This document shows, piece after piece, positions 9,463 through 19,319 of a stretch of 22,640 nucleotides of DNA. Numbering within the stretch: position 1 is the first letter of the stretch; each line of letters opens with the position of its first letter. The notes beneath the pieces were generated by a model. It saw nothing but the letters and a program-made list of their open reading frames with translations, did no database searches and was not told the DNA's origin. The position numbers were made by a program, and so were the translations under genes. This DNA is from Entrophospora sp. SA101. Taxonomy: Eukaryota; Glomeromycota; Glomeromycetes; Entrophosporales; Entrophosporaceae. The DNA is taken from assembly GCA_958430865.1 (NCBI GenBank), contig CAUDNR010004099.1:16410-39049 (forward strand), in the 5' to 3' direction.

Positions 9463-9529
9463 CCTAAAAAAAAAAAAATACCGAAATAAAAATCAAAAAA
9501 ATAAAATTACTTTTTAAATAATTTCCAAA

Positions 9530-11247
9530 ATGAAAACTGCTATTGCTTCACTTGTAAACCCTAAATTTTCGAAATTTTTTATTCGTCTCAAAGATCCAAC
9601 TAAAATATATTTTCCAGGAGAAGTTATAAATGGTAATGGTAATATAATCTTTGTGTGAAAAAAGACAATAAATGCATACTTACTCAAAAAACCAATTTAT
9701 TATTTTGTTTTGTTATATTATGTCTTTTTTTATTCAACAAGGATACGTTATTATTCAAGGTAGTAAAATGGTTAGAGGTTCTTGCATTAAGTTAGAATTC
9801 AGAGGAAAGGTTATGACAAATATTGTAGAAACAAAAGTATTTTATATTAACGAGCAATCTATCAAACTCGATGATGAACCTGAATTTGATCCAATAGAGA
9901 CATACCAACAATTTTCATTCAATTTAACTTTACCTACAGACGATTTAATTTCAAATTGTTCTGTAAGCTTTTAATTATTTTATATAATATTGTATTTGTT
10001 TATTTACATATTTATTTATTATTTATTTATTTTATATACTAGTTAGCACACTGTTCTGTATCATATAAATTTAAAGCATTATTTAAACCAAAATCATGGT
10101 TGCCAGATTCCACCTCACCTAAATGTTCAGCCAGAGTTAATATTTTAGATAAAGTTGATATTGTAAATTATTCACCACCTTTTATTAAACCTTTTAGTAT
10201 AGATGTCAAAGGATCTGTAAAAAAATCCAAAAAAATGGGATCTGCAAAAGTAGAGATTGAAATTGGCCATGGTGCAGTTTTAAAAGGTAATAAAGATATA
10301 AATATGATGAGGGCGAGGTTATAACCTTCACGATAAAAAATAATTACACATTCATACATTTATAAATATTTGATTTTTCTTAGGTCAAACCATTCCGATT
10401 CGAATTTATTTAGAACATTTTGTGCCAATTAAAAATCTAGATGGTGTTTTGATAGCACTTTATAGGAAAATAAGTGCAGTTTCAAGCAGTGGGTAAGAAT
10501 GGATTTTAATGTGTGTTGGAGAGTTGAAGGGGATCAGTTGGTTTAAATTTATTCATTAATTATTTTGACTTTTTTAGAAAAGAAAATTCCAAACTAAAAA
10601 TAATGAATGCATCAACATCACCAATACTTATTGATCCAAAAACATTAAATGCAGTCATTAATACCAAAGTAACTATATCTAATAATGGCGATGATGATGA
10701 TGATGACAACATAATAACACCAACAATTAAAATTAGAAAAAACCATTTATTTGTAGAATATTTTATAGAAATTATTGTAGATTTGACAATTAAAAAAACA
10801 ATTTATGAATCATCAAAAAAATCAAGTTATACAACAATGACGACTTCAAAATATTTAAGTTTAAAGGAGAAAACAGGAAAATATAATGCGAATTTTAATA
10901 TTCCGATTATTATAGGAACATTTGATAGAAGAGGGGGAAGAGGAAGTCAAAATAATCAATCGTTAGAAGTGCCAACTATAATTCATTCACATTTTAATAG
11001 TCATCCAAGTGATTTATCAACTAATAGTATACAATCATTTAATCCTTCACTTTTATTGCCAACATCATCATCATTGAACAATAATGATGATGTTAATGAT
11101 GATGGAAGTGGGGGTGTGAGTAATGAAGGTGTGATTTTATGGACTGGAAATGCATCACCAACTCCTTCAGCTCCATCAGTAGAAGAAATAGGCTTATACG
11201 ATGATGAATTTGAATTATATTATTCTACTGAAATAATACAAAATTAA
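9530..11247 (+). CDS. Arrestin-domain protein, possibly RIM8/PalF-like
   Basis: Five exons, 9530-9632, 9742-9962, 10043-10286, 10384-10492 and 10578-11247, give 448 residues; all introns are GT-AG and all phases agree. Residues about 16-37 (FFIRLKDPTKIYFPGEVING) are the start of an arrestin N-terminal beta-sandwich, followed by GSKMVRGSCIKLEFRGKV. SVSYKFKALF lies in the later strands. KVEIEIGHGAVLKGQTIPI begins the C-terminal sandwich, and FNIPIIIGTF near residue 330 matches the IP-x-IIGT strand of fungal alpha-arrestins. The tail is Ser/Asn/Asp-rich and disordered, with GDDDDDDN earlier. Alpha-arrestins are ubiquitin-ligase adaptors; the FF-x-RL-x-DP-x-K-x-Y-x-PGE start looks most like the pH-signalling arrestin RIM8/PalF, but ART-type adaptors cannot be excluded. 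After the TAA the same frame stays open for 25 more codons. Confidence 0.8.
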
Positions 11248-11971
11248 AATGATGATGTACAATCTTCTTATACGCAACAAACATTGCCATCGCAAGATTA
11301 TTACGATAATTGTGATAATTAATTATCTAGCGATTGTATCTCTTGAAAAAATTTAAAGGATGGATAATCTTGCAATGTATTATATAATTAATATGCATTT
11401 ATTTATTTATTTCAATATTACATTTAACAAACAACTTATTCATCATAGCTTGTTGTTAAAAGAAATATTGTATCATGTAAATTTATTAATAAAACAAGTT
11501 CACATTTATTTATATTTATATATACTGTATATATAGTACATTGGATAAAGTTTGCTGTTTATAAATTTATATAAGAAGTCTGAAATTAGCAAGGGAATTT
11601 TAATTTAAAAACAACCATATTAATATGGACCATTTTTTTCAATATATTATCTCATTTTTACATAAAAATATATAAGATCGACGCCGATCGACCCTGAACT
11701 AACTGGTTTATCTCGCGGTTTCGCTAATGCCTTTTTTATTTGACATCGTTGATCTTGACGATCTAAATTTTGTTACACGTGAAGGATTGAATTAACTCAT
11801 TCGAGTTACCTTTGATTTTTTACTATATAAAAATAAAAAATATTTCATCACGGTGATGCAATTAATTCAAATCAAATATACCATGTATTTTTACATCATA
11901 AATGATAAATATAGTAATAAATAGTAAAATAAAAATTTATATATAAATAAACCTTGGTGGTTTTTATTTTC
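11248..11971. other. Intergenic region
   Basis: Begins with a 25-codon in-frame extension past the arrestin stop (to TAA at 11320-11322), then AT-rich 3' flank. Around 11675-11860 base content is less extreme and holds short symmetric words, such as GATCGACGCCGATC (near 11677) and the perfect 13-base palindrome CATCACGGTGATG (near 11847). No gene is seen. Confidence 0.4.
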
Positions 11972-11994
11972 AAAAAAAAAAAAAAAAAAAAAAA
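11972..11994 (+). promoter_or_regulatory. Poly(dA) tract of 23 A upstream of the 12052 gene
   Basis: An unbroken run of 23 A ends 57 bases before the ATG at 12052. Poly(dA:dT) tracts of this kind commonly exclude nucleosomes at fungal promoters; that role here is inferred from position. It could also be an ordinary homopolymer or a retroposed poly(A) tail, although no duplicated gene body precedes it. Confidence 0.35.
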
Positions 11995-12051
11995 GATTCT
12001 TGCAACACTTTATTGACAAACAATAAAAAAATCTTTATAAACAATTAAAAA

Positions 12052-12450
12052 ATGGCATCAGGTCCAATTGGTAGTGGAATTGCTAAAAGTAAACAACCAT
12101 TAAGAAAATTATTAACAATAGATCCTGAAAATGCAGGATTACTAGGAATACTTGCGGGAGTTGTTGGTATAGCAGGTTACACGTTGGGACGTAAAGCAAC
12201 TAATACACCTAATAATAAAAATGTACATTTAGCAAAAGACCAACCTTTTCCATGGCATGACAAAGATAAGGATAATGAAAGCAATGATAAAAATTACAAA
12301 TACAGATTTCATAAATCCGCCGATCCTGAACAAGAAATACTTGAAGCACCAAATGCAATGACCACAACTAAAGTTCAAGTAAAAATGCCAAATGAAATGG
12401 CAGAAAAAATTTCACCTAAATTCTTTGAAGAAAATCGAGAAAAAGTATAA
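12052..12450 (+). CDS. Small single-span membrane protein, unknown
   Basis: A single exon of 132 residues from ATG (MASGPIGSGIAKSKQPLRKL) to TAA. Residues about 28-46 (AGLLGILAGVVGIAGYTLG) form one glycine-rich membrane segment with small-residue spacing suited to helix packing, followed by basic GRKA. The N-terminus is short, basic and free of acidic residues up to LTIDPE, as in many mitochondrial inner-membrane proteins. The remainder is hydrophilic and charged (HDKDKDNESNDKN), ending ISPKFFEENREKV. I do not recognise the family; a small fungal mitochondrial protein is a guess. Codon use and the single clean frame support a real gene. The poly(dA) tract just upstream fits a promoter. Confidence 0.65.
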   Translation: MASGPIGSGIAKSKQPLRKLLTIDPENAGLLGILAGVVGIAGYTLGRKATNTPNNKNVHLAKDQPFPWHDKDKDNESNDKNYKYRFHKSADPEQEILEAPNAMTTTKVQVKMPNEMAEKISPKFFEENREKV

Positions 12451-13141
12451 TCGTTAAAAAATATTATTATGTAATATAGTTTAGTTAAATGTATTTTATT
12501 TATTATTAGTATTGTTATAAAATCAACAAAATATAAAAAATACATACACATTAAAGACAAGTTTGAAATTCTTGCAGAAAAAATTAAGCGATAATAAAAT
12601 TTTGACGAATATAATTCAACTAATCATTTAATCAATATTCACCTTTAGCAAATTAGTCGTACTAATATTAATATTAAATATGTGAAAATAAATTCGAAAT
12701 TCGTGTCGTATGAAGTTTTAAAATATCTCGTTATTTTTATAATAAACTCGAACTTCGTCGTTAGAGTAAATGAAAGTACTCCATTAAAGCTTTTAACGAA
12801 TACATTTTCATATCGAAAAAACGGTATTACTTCGCTAATTTGTAAGTTAACTCTCTTACTAACCGTCGAACTAGGGACAAAAGAAGGAACGACAAGTTAT
12901 TTTTTCTCAGATTATTTCTCAATATCGCTTTAAAAGACTTTGAATACTTTAGGTTTTTTATGGGAGTATTGATTAATAAGTTTTAGAGAGGTTCACGAAA
13001 AAACTATTTTATAGTCATGAAGAATTTTTATGATGGGATTCAACAAAAATTAAAGGTATTTTATTATATTGTTTTATATTTCTGGATTTATTGTTTTATT
13101 TATATATAAATAAATAATAAATAAAATGTATAAATTGTCTT
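12451..13141. other. Region without a convincing gene
   Basis: The 3' flank of the small membrane-protein gene, then 12660-12960, which is richer in CG dinucleotides than its surroundings. It is open in one plus frame from 12682 (GTG, no ATG) for 83 codons. The words AATTCGAAATTCGTGTCGT and AACTCGAACTTCGTCGTT (near 12690 and 12746) look like degenerate copies of each other. I see no homology and do not call a gene. Confidence 0.3.
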
Positions 13142-13290
13142 TTAACACTCATTTCGATCAAATCGCCTATATAATTATCGAATAATTGGTAAACATTCGT
13201 TTTGCAAGCTTCATAGATCTTGACTAACACTTACTTTGATCAAACCCGCCCATATAATTATTGAATAATTGATAATAATAAAACGTTCAT
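13142..13290. repeat. Two-copy tandem duplication, about 80 bp unit
   Basis: TTAACACTCATTTCGATCAA followed by CGCCTATATAATTATCGAAT and AATTGGTAA (13141-13192) is repeated at 13224-13275 as CTAACACTTACTTTGATCAA, CGCCCATATAATTATTGAAT and AATTGATAA. Differences are mostly C/T and G/A changes. Confidence 0.7.
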
Positions 13291-13329
13291 TAAATATACG
13301 TATTAACTTTTTTGTGTGACGCGTCAATT

Positions 13330-13548
13330 TTAGGGCTAAACATAGTAAATTCGGTAAACTCATACAACTTTGAAGCTTAATCCTCCACAACAACATGCAT
13401 GACATATCGATGAGATGAAATCGTAACTTTGTATGGGAAGGTCTTGGCTTCAAAAACACGATTTACTTGAGTGTTGCATTTCCATTTTTGGAGGATTTGA
13501 AGGGTGTACACGACCAATAAAAAGTTGCGGGACTAAGTGACTTGCACT
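13330..13548 (+). repeat. Partial copy of the 19604-20300 TIR-element family
   Basis: Shares ordered blocks with 20095-20300: AACATAGTAAATTCG, GATGAGATGAAATC, GGTCTTGGCTT, TTCCATTTTTGGAG, ACCAATAAAAAGTT and the terminal GACTAAGTGACTTGCACTATA (13530-13549). The left terminal repeat of the complete element is missing, so this is a 5'-truncated copy. Confidence 0.65.
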
Positions 13549-13549
13549 A

Positions 13550-13729
13550 TACCGACGAAAAACAAAACCTAGAAGGAAAACAATAGAAGCAATTCAGGAA
13601 TGGGTTAACAAAGAAAAGAAGAAAGAGGCAGAGAGTGAAGTTGAAGAAGATAATAAAAACAATAAATATATGAATATTAGTGATAGTAATATTGTTAATA
13701 ATAGCAGTAGTAATAATAGTGAAAGTTGA
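13550..13729 (+). pseudogene. Short coding-like fragment fused to the repeat end
   Basis: Directly after the repeat terminus an open frame reads RRKTKPRRKTIEAIQEWVNK, then KKEAESEVEEDNK and a Ser/Asn-rich tail ending NNSES-stop. The basic patch, amphipathic helix and acidic stretch look like a genuine protein C-terminus. It has no start of its own, and the repeat lies at its 5' border. The family is unknown. Confidence 0.35.
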
Positions 13730-13927
13730 TTTTTTGTCAGAACTCCCAAAGAATAGGTAATACTCACCATAGCATTGGGTCCGATTATTTTCCCTCCAAT
13801 GCAAGCACTCTGACAATTATTTAACTTATTATTTATGTATTTTCCTATTATCATTAGAGACAATTACGATCTAAATCAATAAAAAAAAATTTTTTTTTTA
13901 AACATTGTTGCTGCAAAATTCCATTTT

Positions 13928-14110
13928 TTGACTATTGGAATGAATGAAAAATTGTATCCATGTATTCAACGAACAAAAAATGGCGAGAATGATGAAAATG
14001 CAAGCTGGAAGCTATTAACACTCTTGCAAAAACTGCTTGTTTCATGGCCAGATCCTGCTGAATTGTATACCTCACAAAAAAGAAATATATGCAACCAATT
14101 TATACTATGA
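13928..14110 (+). other. Isolated open frame, coding-like, unassigned
   Basis: Sixty codons (MTIGMNEKLYPCIQRTKNG to CNQFIL), including SWKLLTLLQKLLVSWPDPAE. The composition is less AT-biased and more protein-like than random frames nearby. No splice-consistent extension, domain or partner was found; it may be an exon or a relic. Confidence 0.2.
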
Positions 14111-14439
14111 TATATGCTGATACAATTAATATTTCAACAGAAGAAGATAATGATTCTTCAATAAACACGTAAAGATGAGTACAGACAAATGAATGTATAA
14201 AATTCTATATTTAGTTATATTATTGCAAATACTGAATCAGATCAAGCTTATTGAATTTATTGATTATTTCTGTTGGTGAAATTTGCTTTTTAATCTAAAA
14301 AAAAAAAATTCTAAATTATTATTTTCATGCACAAAATTCTAATAATTTATATATATAATAAAATAAACAGATATAGAAATAAACTATTTTATTTTTAATA
14401 TAAATATGTTTTTAGTGATCCTGCAATGTTTTAATGTAA
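14111..14439. other. Intergenic, nothing recognised
   Basis: AT-rich DNA with short A and TA runs; no frame, hairpin or repeat stands out. Confidence 0.4.
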
Positions 14440-14710
14440 CATCCGAAATGATGCAATTTCTCATTTATTAACTGTCCCTTTAAACGTAATATGCATGTTA
14501 GCTGAAATTGGCTCTCTTAATAAATGATTGTTGCCAAATCCAAAATGCTAAAATAGTTTTTATATATGCCGAAATTAATTTTATTAGTTATCAAAATTAT
14601 ATCTGAAATTATTTGAATACGAATACTTTAACTAAATAGCCGAAATTCTGGGTAGCTTTTCATGTAAATCCAAAATTACTTGCCAAAATTGAAAAGCATT
14701 TGGCTAACAT
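14440..14710. repeat. Degenerate CCGAAAT-type repeat field
   Basis: The heptamer-like words CCGAAAT, CTGAAAT and CCAAAAT recur in the same orientation about every 25-60 bases (near 14447, 14501, 14539, 14568, 14601, 14641, 14669 and 14683). They are mixed with TAACATCC at both ends (14438 and 14704). It looks like an old, much-diverged non-coding repeat. Confidence 0.35.
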
Positions 14711-14768
14711 CCTTACTTGGTAAACAATAATTTTTTTGAGTCAATCAAAAAAACTACAAAATGAACAT

Positions 14769-14790
14769 AATATATATATATATATATATA
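14769..14790. repeat. (TA)n microsatellite
   Basis: About eleven uninterrupted TA units. Confidence 0.9.
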
Positions 14791-15141
14791 GGATAGGTGT
14801 ATATCAAAATAAACCAAAAATTCTTTTTCTTTTTGAAATACAAATGATTTCACGCAGACACATAAAGACAAATACAAAAAAGAGCACGATGAAAAAAAAA
14901 GCAATCAAATCTTTATTTTTTTTAATGCTATCTTTTTCCTTTTTTGAAAACCCCATCTTTTAATGATTATTTGAAGCAAGATCCGTGTGTATCGATAAGA
15001 ATGGTTGACGAAATTACAGTGCGCGAAAAAAGTAATGATAATGACGTTTTTATTCATTTCACAATGAGAAAAGGTTATAAGTGCATAAAATTTTACAAAT
15101 TTACTGTTCATGATACAACAAATAAGTTCACTTAAGGCTAC

Positions 15142-16287
15142 TCAATAGTTTATCTTATTACCATTACCCGCAATCACATCCTCCAATCTTCTTGACATAC
15201 TACGAACTAAATTAACAAAAATTTCAGTTTCGATTCCTTCCCATTCTTTCTGAATTATCTCCAGTGTTCGAAATTCGACTGCGCCTTTACATAAACTAAT
15301 CTAATTTTAGAAATTATCTGCGGTTAATTTCCATATTTGGTTAGTGCGCGCCGATTCCGCCGATTGAATTTCGAACAGTGATTATCTCACGAAAACAATC
15401 TGTAGTAACTAGTTTTTTTAAACCAATAATTTGTTGATTTCTCTCTCTACACGACCCTTTAAAATTGCCCATAAATTTTCAATTGGGTTAATATCTGGAC
15501 TATTGGATGGCCAATCCATTATATTTGGGCATCATTGCACAAGAAGTTCCATGGTTTCCTTAGCTTTATGCTTCGGATCGTTATCCTGCTGGAACATCCA
15601 ATTTTTTCCCATGATGGTATTTGCATTGTCAAAGAGATTTTCAGTTAAAATCTTACGGTAAAGGGCACTGTTCATAATATCTGTAAAAAGGAAGAAGCCA
15701 ATTGGTCCTTTTACTGAAAAGGCACCCCATGCGTGAATTTTATATGGATGTTTTACCATAGCTTTACTTGGAGGCTGCGTACCAATCTTGTAAAACACTT
15801 TTTGAGTATTTCGGAATATCTGGAATGTAGTTTCGTCAGAAAAAATAACCTTGTTCCAGTTTTGTTTCCTGTATTTTATGGCAAATGCTACTCGATTTTG
15901 TTTGTGACTGGTTGTAAGAAGAGGGATAGATTTGGGAACTGTACTGCGATATTGCATGTTATGAAGTTCATTGAGCACTGTCCGATTACTGACATTTAGG
16001 TCAGGATTATGGGCATTTAAAATATTTGCAAGTTCAGTGCTTGTAGAAAATTTGTTTACTGAGACGAGTTGACCTAGATGACGATGTTGTTTAGGAGAAA
16101 GTTTCTTTGGCCTGCCAGATCGTGGTAGAGGATTCAAAGGAATATCATCTTTGAGATTTTTTATGTATTTGTATATAGTGGAAAGTGGAATAGAAGTCCA
16201 ATCATGTAAAGTGTCAGCATCACGAGTTCCAGCCTCCCACAAAGAGGTTATAACCATATAACGTTGTTTTAATGGAGTTTCAGTCAT
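15142..16287 (-). pseudogene. Tc1/mariner DD34E transposase, broken
   Basis: From ATG at 16287: an N-terminal helix-turn-helix (TLHDWTSIPLSTIYKYIKN), the GRPKKLS linker and a second HTH. A DDE catalytic core follows, with Asp151 in IFSDET, Asp235 in FQQDNDPKH and the Glu of NPIENLW 35 codons later, which is the DD34E spacing. Three lesions are visible. An in-frame TGA sits at codon 252 (15534-15532), between the second Asp and the Glu, possibly from CGA. A single-base loss near 15423, after REINKLL, shifts the frame into [18 protein letters not shown] insertion at 15262-15380 splits that segment from EIIQKEWEGIETEIF and the C-terminal SMSRRLEDVIAGNG...NY-stop. The order and spacing are otherwise complete. 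This copy cannot make active enzyme by normal decoding. Confidence 0.9.
15254..15388. mobile_element. 119-bp hAT-type MITE with 8-bp target duplication
   Basis: Element 15262-15380 has inverted ends CAGTGTTCGAAATTC and (read from the other side) CACTGTTCGAAATTC, with one mismatch in 15. It is flanked by the perfect 8-bp duplication ATTATCTC (15254-15261 and 15381-15388). CA-x-TG ends and 8-bp duplications are the hallmark of the hAT superfamily. Removing the element and one copy of the duplication rejoins the Tc1 transposase C-terminus in frame (TTDCFR to EIIQKEW), which confirms the insertion site and polarity. Confidence 0.92.
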
Positions 16288-16468
16288 GGTGTATTGAAGA
16301 TAAAATTGGAAAATACATACAAAAAATCAAAACAAAACATAATCAAATTATCTAATAACATTGTTAAACCTGTGATACAACCGGTTTCTTTAACTAGTTG
16401 AATATGGTGAAGAAAATTGGGTTTTATTACAGTGTATTTTATTCTCATTACTTTTTCGTGCACTGTAT

Positions 16469-16923
16469 ATATGGTTGGCTCGGTCTAAAGACCTCCTATT
16501 TCTGCGCCACGTGGCCAAATTTCAAAAATAGCAATTTTGTAATTTGTTCAAAAATGCAATAAAAATTTTCGAAAATAGGACTTCACGTGATTTTGGGTTT
16601 AAAAATTTATTTCGTACTGCCAAATTTAGATATGATGGTCATGTATTAGTCTAAATTTAGAAATGATTTTTGTAGTTTGGTCTAAATTTAGTAATGATCC
16701 TAGCGGCAAATTTCTCATGAACATAGTAAAGTACATGTTCTAAAAAAGAATAGAACTCTACAACAAATGATTTTTTTGAGAATATCTCATTATTACATTA
16801 AAACTAAAGACCTATTCTATCAACTAATAACGTTATTTTTTTAAAAGATAGGACAGAAAGTGACTTCTATACTTTTAAAATTTATGCAAAACTTAGGAGG
16901 TCTTTAGACCGAGCCAACTATAT
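16469..16923. mobile_element. 455-bp non-autonomous TIR element abutting Tc1
   Basis: The left end ATAT-GGTTGGCTCGGTCTAAAG, then ACCTCCTA, is inverted at the right end (16895-16923) as TAGGAGGTCTTTAGACCGAG then CCAACTATAT. About 29 of 30 bases match. The interior is AT-rich and non-coding, with a repeated CTAAATTTAG-AATGAT word (near 16620-16700). A TA lies at the border. It starts within about 3 bases of the Tc1 right end, so Tc1 apparently inserted at a TA at its edge, or the reverse. Confidence 0.8.
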
Positions 16924-17423
16924 GACAAAATTTAAATGAAAATTGATTCAGCCAATCAAAATCAGATGGTTGCTGATCACCAAATAATAAATTTTATAGA
17001 CATTTCAGTTAATATTAATATTATAATAGACAAGGTAGTGATGGGGCAAATTGATGATCATATGCGATTACTCAAAGTAACACTTTAAATTTTATTGATT
17101 TTTTGCCTGTTTGTGTTATGCATGGCATTTTATCATCATATCATGGTTTGATATAGCAATTCAATATGTAGAGTAACATTGGGTATTTACCATGGTAATT
17201 GTTCTCGGTTCTTCTTTATCATTGTGATAACCCATCACTAGACAAAAGGTTCCGAATCCAAATCATTTTTTCGGTGACATCACTATACTGATGATATATA
17301 TAAAATCATATTTAACCATCCTTTTTTGATCATTTGTCATGAAAATTTGGTTGGTTTAATTAATCAATTTCAATTATTTATTAATCCAATTTCAATTTCG
17401 TCAATTTCATTACATTTCATCAA
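16924..17423. other. Intergenic region upstream of the coiled-coil gene
   Basis: AT-rich, with no frame or repeat I can support. The pyrimidine-rich run AATTTCAATT / CAATTTCG / CATTTCATC at 17367-17420, just before the ATG, would be the 5' untranslated or promoter-proximal part. Confidence 0.35.
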
Positions 17424-19319
17424 ATGCGACAAAATAATTCCCGCTCTGCAAAGTATTCGTCAACCATTCTGATACGTGTGAAGTTGGCATCCAATAACAA
17501 AAAAATACACTCCAAAATTGGTAATAATTTAAACATTGCATATTTTATGTGTGGCTTAATCATCACGTATTTTGATCAAAAAATAGATATTAACATGTAT
17601 TTGATTGGCTGGCTAATTTGATATTGATATATATATTATTTAGGGAATAAAACAAACGAATGATAATAATAATAATAACAAACGAATATTCAAATAAGAA
17701 TTTGTATTACCATTACTATTATTATCACTACTGCATCCTTCCTTAATAACACCAATCAATCCTTATACCCCTAATACCAATCCTGTAATCTACAAATCGA
17801 TCAAATTAAAAAAGTTAAATGATCTACATAAATGGTTTCATAAAAAAATGAAACCTCTTTTCAACAAGGTTAAAACCGCCACAATTGAACAAACAAAAAA
17901 ACTTGGAAAGAGAAACTTTAAGGATTCTTATAAATCATTTGCAATACCCCCCGGTTATGCTGTACCTAGTTTACTGCCATCCTCATCTTCATCAAAGTAT
18001 TGTTATTATATTTGTTTAATATTGAATGATAATTTTTTTTATTCAATGTATATTAATATTAATATTAAATTAGTGATGTTAAAAATTTGGAAAATCTCAA
18101 ATCGAGAAATAATCCACCATTAAATGAGTTAGGTTATTATTACCTTTAAAAAGTTTATTTGTTGATTTATTGATTTCAGTTATAATGCTGTTAATAATGA
18201 CTGAAATAAATTACATATGAATTCATTAGCTGCAAAAAAATTCAAGGATATTGATGATGGAAACCTGTCTGAAGGCGAAATATACGATAGTAGTAATAGT
18301 AGCGATTTAAAATTACCAAGAAGTCCTTATCCATCAAGCACATATGAAGATATTTTAGATTTGAGATCTCCTTCATCCAATAATAATGTTCATCAGCTTA
18401 GAAGAACTGTTTCATTTTCTGATTTGGAAGTTAGTCGAAAACATGATTTAAAAATGGCGCCAACGTACTTACTTATTTACTATCATTATTATTCAACCGC
18501 ATCACATTTATGAACTGTTCATTTATCTTATCGGCTTTTCGTCCTTTTTTAAAAAATAATATAGTAGGATAATAATGGATATTCAAACTTATACAATATA
18601 TGTGGATCTAAAACAAAAGGAGGCATCATTAAAAAATTTAATTGAGCAGTTAATGGTAAATTTGATGTTCCGTTTTTAATTTTAATTTTATGGAAGGGGA
18701 AAAAATTATATTTCTTACTCGAAATCATTTAAATTGCTATAAACAAGATGATTTCAGAAGAGTATTCAGAGCACATTGAAAAACTGTCAAATTCATACGA
18801 AGAAAAATTTAATAATTATAAAGTAAGTGATTTTTCATTAGTGGTTTTTTTCCTTTTTTGGAGAGAAAATTTATTTGATTTTTTTGCTGTTTAGGACACT
18901 GGGAAAAAAGGTCTAGAAGTATTGTCTAAACAAAAATTAATAGCAGATAGAGTAAATCAGATTGACACAAACAGTGCAAAATTAAATTATGAATTAGGTG
19001 TATTAGAAGATAAATTAAAAGAAATGGAGGAATTCATAGACAATTTTTGTTTAAAGGTTACTTAATTGCTACATCCCATTCATATCCATTGTTTTTTTCC
19101 TCTTCTTTTATTCATTCTAATAAACCTATCTTTAATTTATAGGTTAAAATTTTAGAATCTAAAATGCCACAATCACCCAAGTCTGTTAAATTATTTTTTA
19201 ATTTTTGGTATTATATACAGGAATATTGGAATGGTTTTTTTATTTTAAAATATTTTAATAATAAAAACTCCATAGAACAACAGCAACAGCAACAACATCT
19301 CCATCATCATATCGAATGA
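17424..19319 (+). CDS. Coiled-coil membrane protein with one in-frame TGA
   Basis: Proposed exons are 17424-17475, 17699-17996, 18180-18464, 18568-18655, 18748-18822, 18895-19056 and 19143-19319. All introns are GT-AG, all phases agree and the sum is 379 codons. The N-terminus MRQNNSRSAKYSSTIL is basic and runs into the hydrophobic FVLPLLLLSLLHPSLI, a signal anchor or mitochondrial-type membrane segment. Then come a basic stretch, AIPPGYAVPSLLPSSSSS, an acidic Ser-rich part (NLSEGEIYDSSNSSDLKLPR, RRTVSFSDLE) and a heptad-rich coiled coil (LKQKEASLKNLIEQLM to LGVLEDKLKEMEEFIDN). Near the end is aromatic KLFFNFWYYIQEYWNGFFIL, a likely second membrane segment, then a Gln/His tail. The lone lesion is TGA at 18202-18204 (codon 125), after YNAVNND. 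If that stop is real, the downstream ATG at 18217 could start a shorter soluble form. The family is not recognised. Confidence 0.6.

Larger units (their letters stand above)
15017..16465 (-). mobile_element. Tc1/mariner transposon, defective
   Basis: The left end CAGTGCGCGAAAAAAGTAAT (15017 onward) and the right end, read inverted as CAGTGCACGAAAAAGTAATG (from 16465), are terminal inverted repeats. Each is flanked by TA (15015-15016 and 16466-16467), the target duplication expected for Tc1/mariner. The element is 1449 bases including a 119-base MITE and its duplicated target. One transposase gene fills most of it on the minus strand. The ends are still well matched, so the copy is fairly young and might be mobilised in trans. 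Confidence 0.85.

Noticed and set aside
10168..10359. Minus-strand frame opposite the arrestin-like gene
   Set aside because: Antisense shadow of exon 3, which has good phase and homology.
12375..12560. Minus-strand frame at the 3' end of the 12052 gene
   Set aside because: Antisense shadow plus AT-rich flank; hydrophobic only because of base composition.
13547..13863. Two overlapping minus-strand frames, one with a possible exon (CIGGKIIGPNAM then GTGAGT)
   Set aside because: The glycine-rich exon and good donor are tempting, but no second exon or family could be supported; the rest is the antisense of a Ser/Asn-rich plus frame.
14713..15135. Cluster of overlapping frames on both strands around the Tc1 left end
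   Set aside because: Low-complexity (TA)n and poly-A translations, crossing the transposon terminus.
15733..15999. Plus-strand frames across the transposase
   Set aside because: Antisense shadows of the Tc1 transposase gene.
4352..18204. Alternative genetic code in which TGA is sense
   Set aside because: TGA interrupts several frames, but those loci also carry TAA/TAG stops or frameshifts, and the coiled-coil gene itself ends in TGA; decay explains it more simply.
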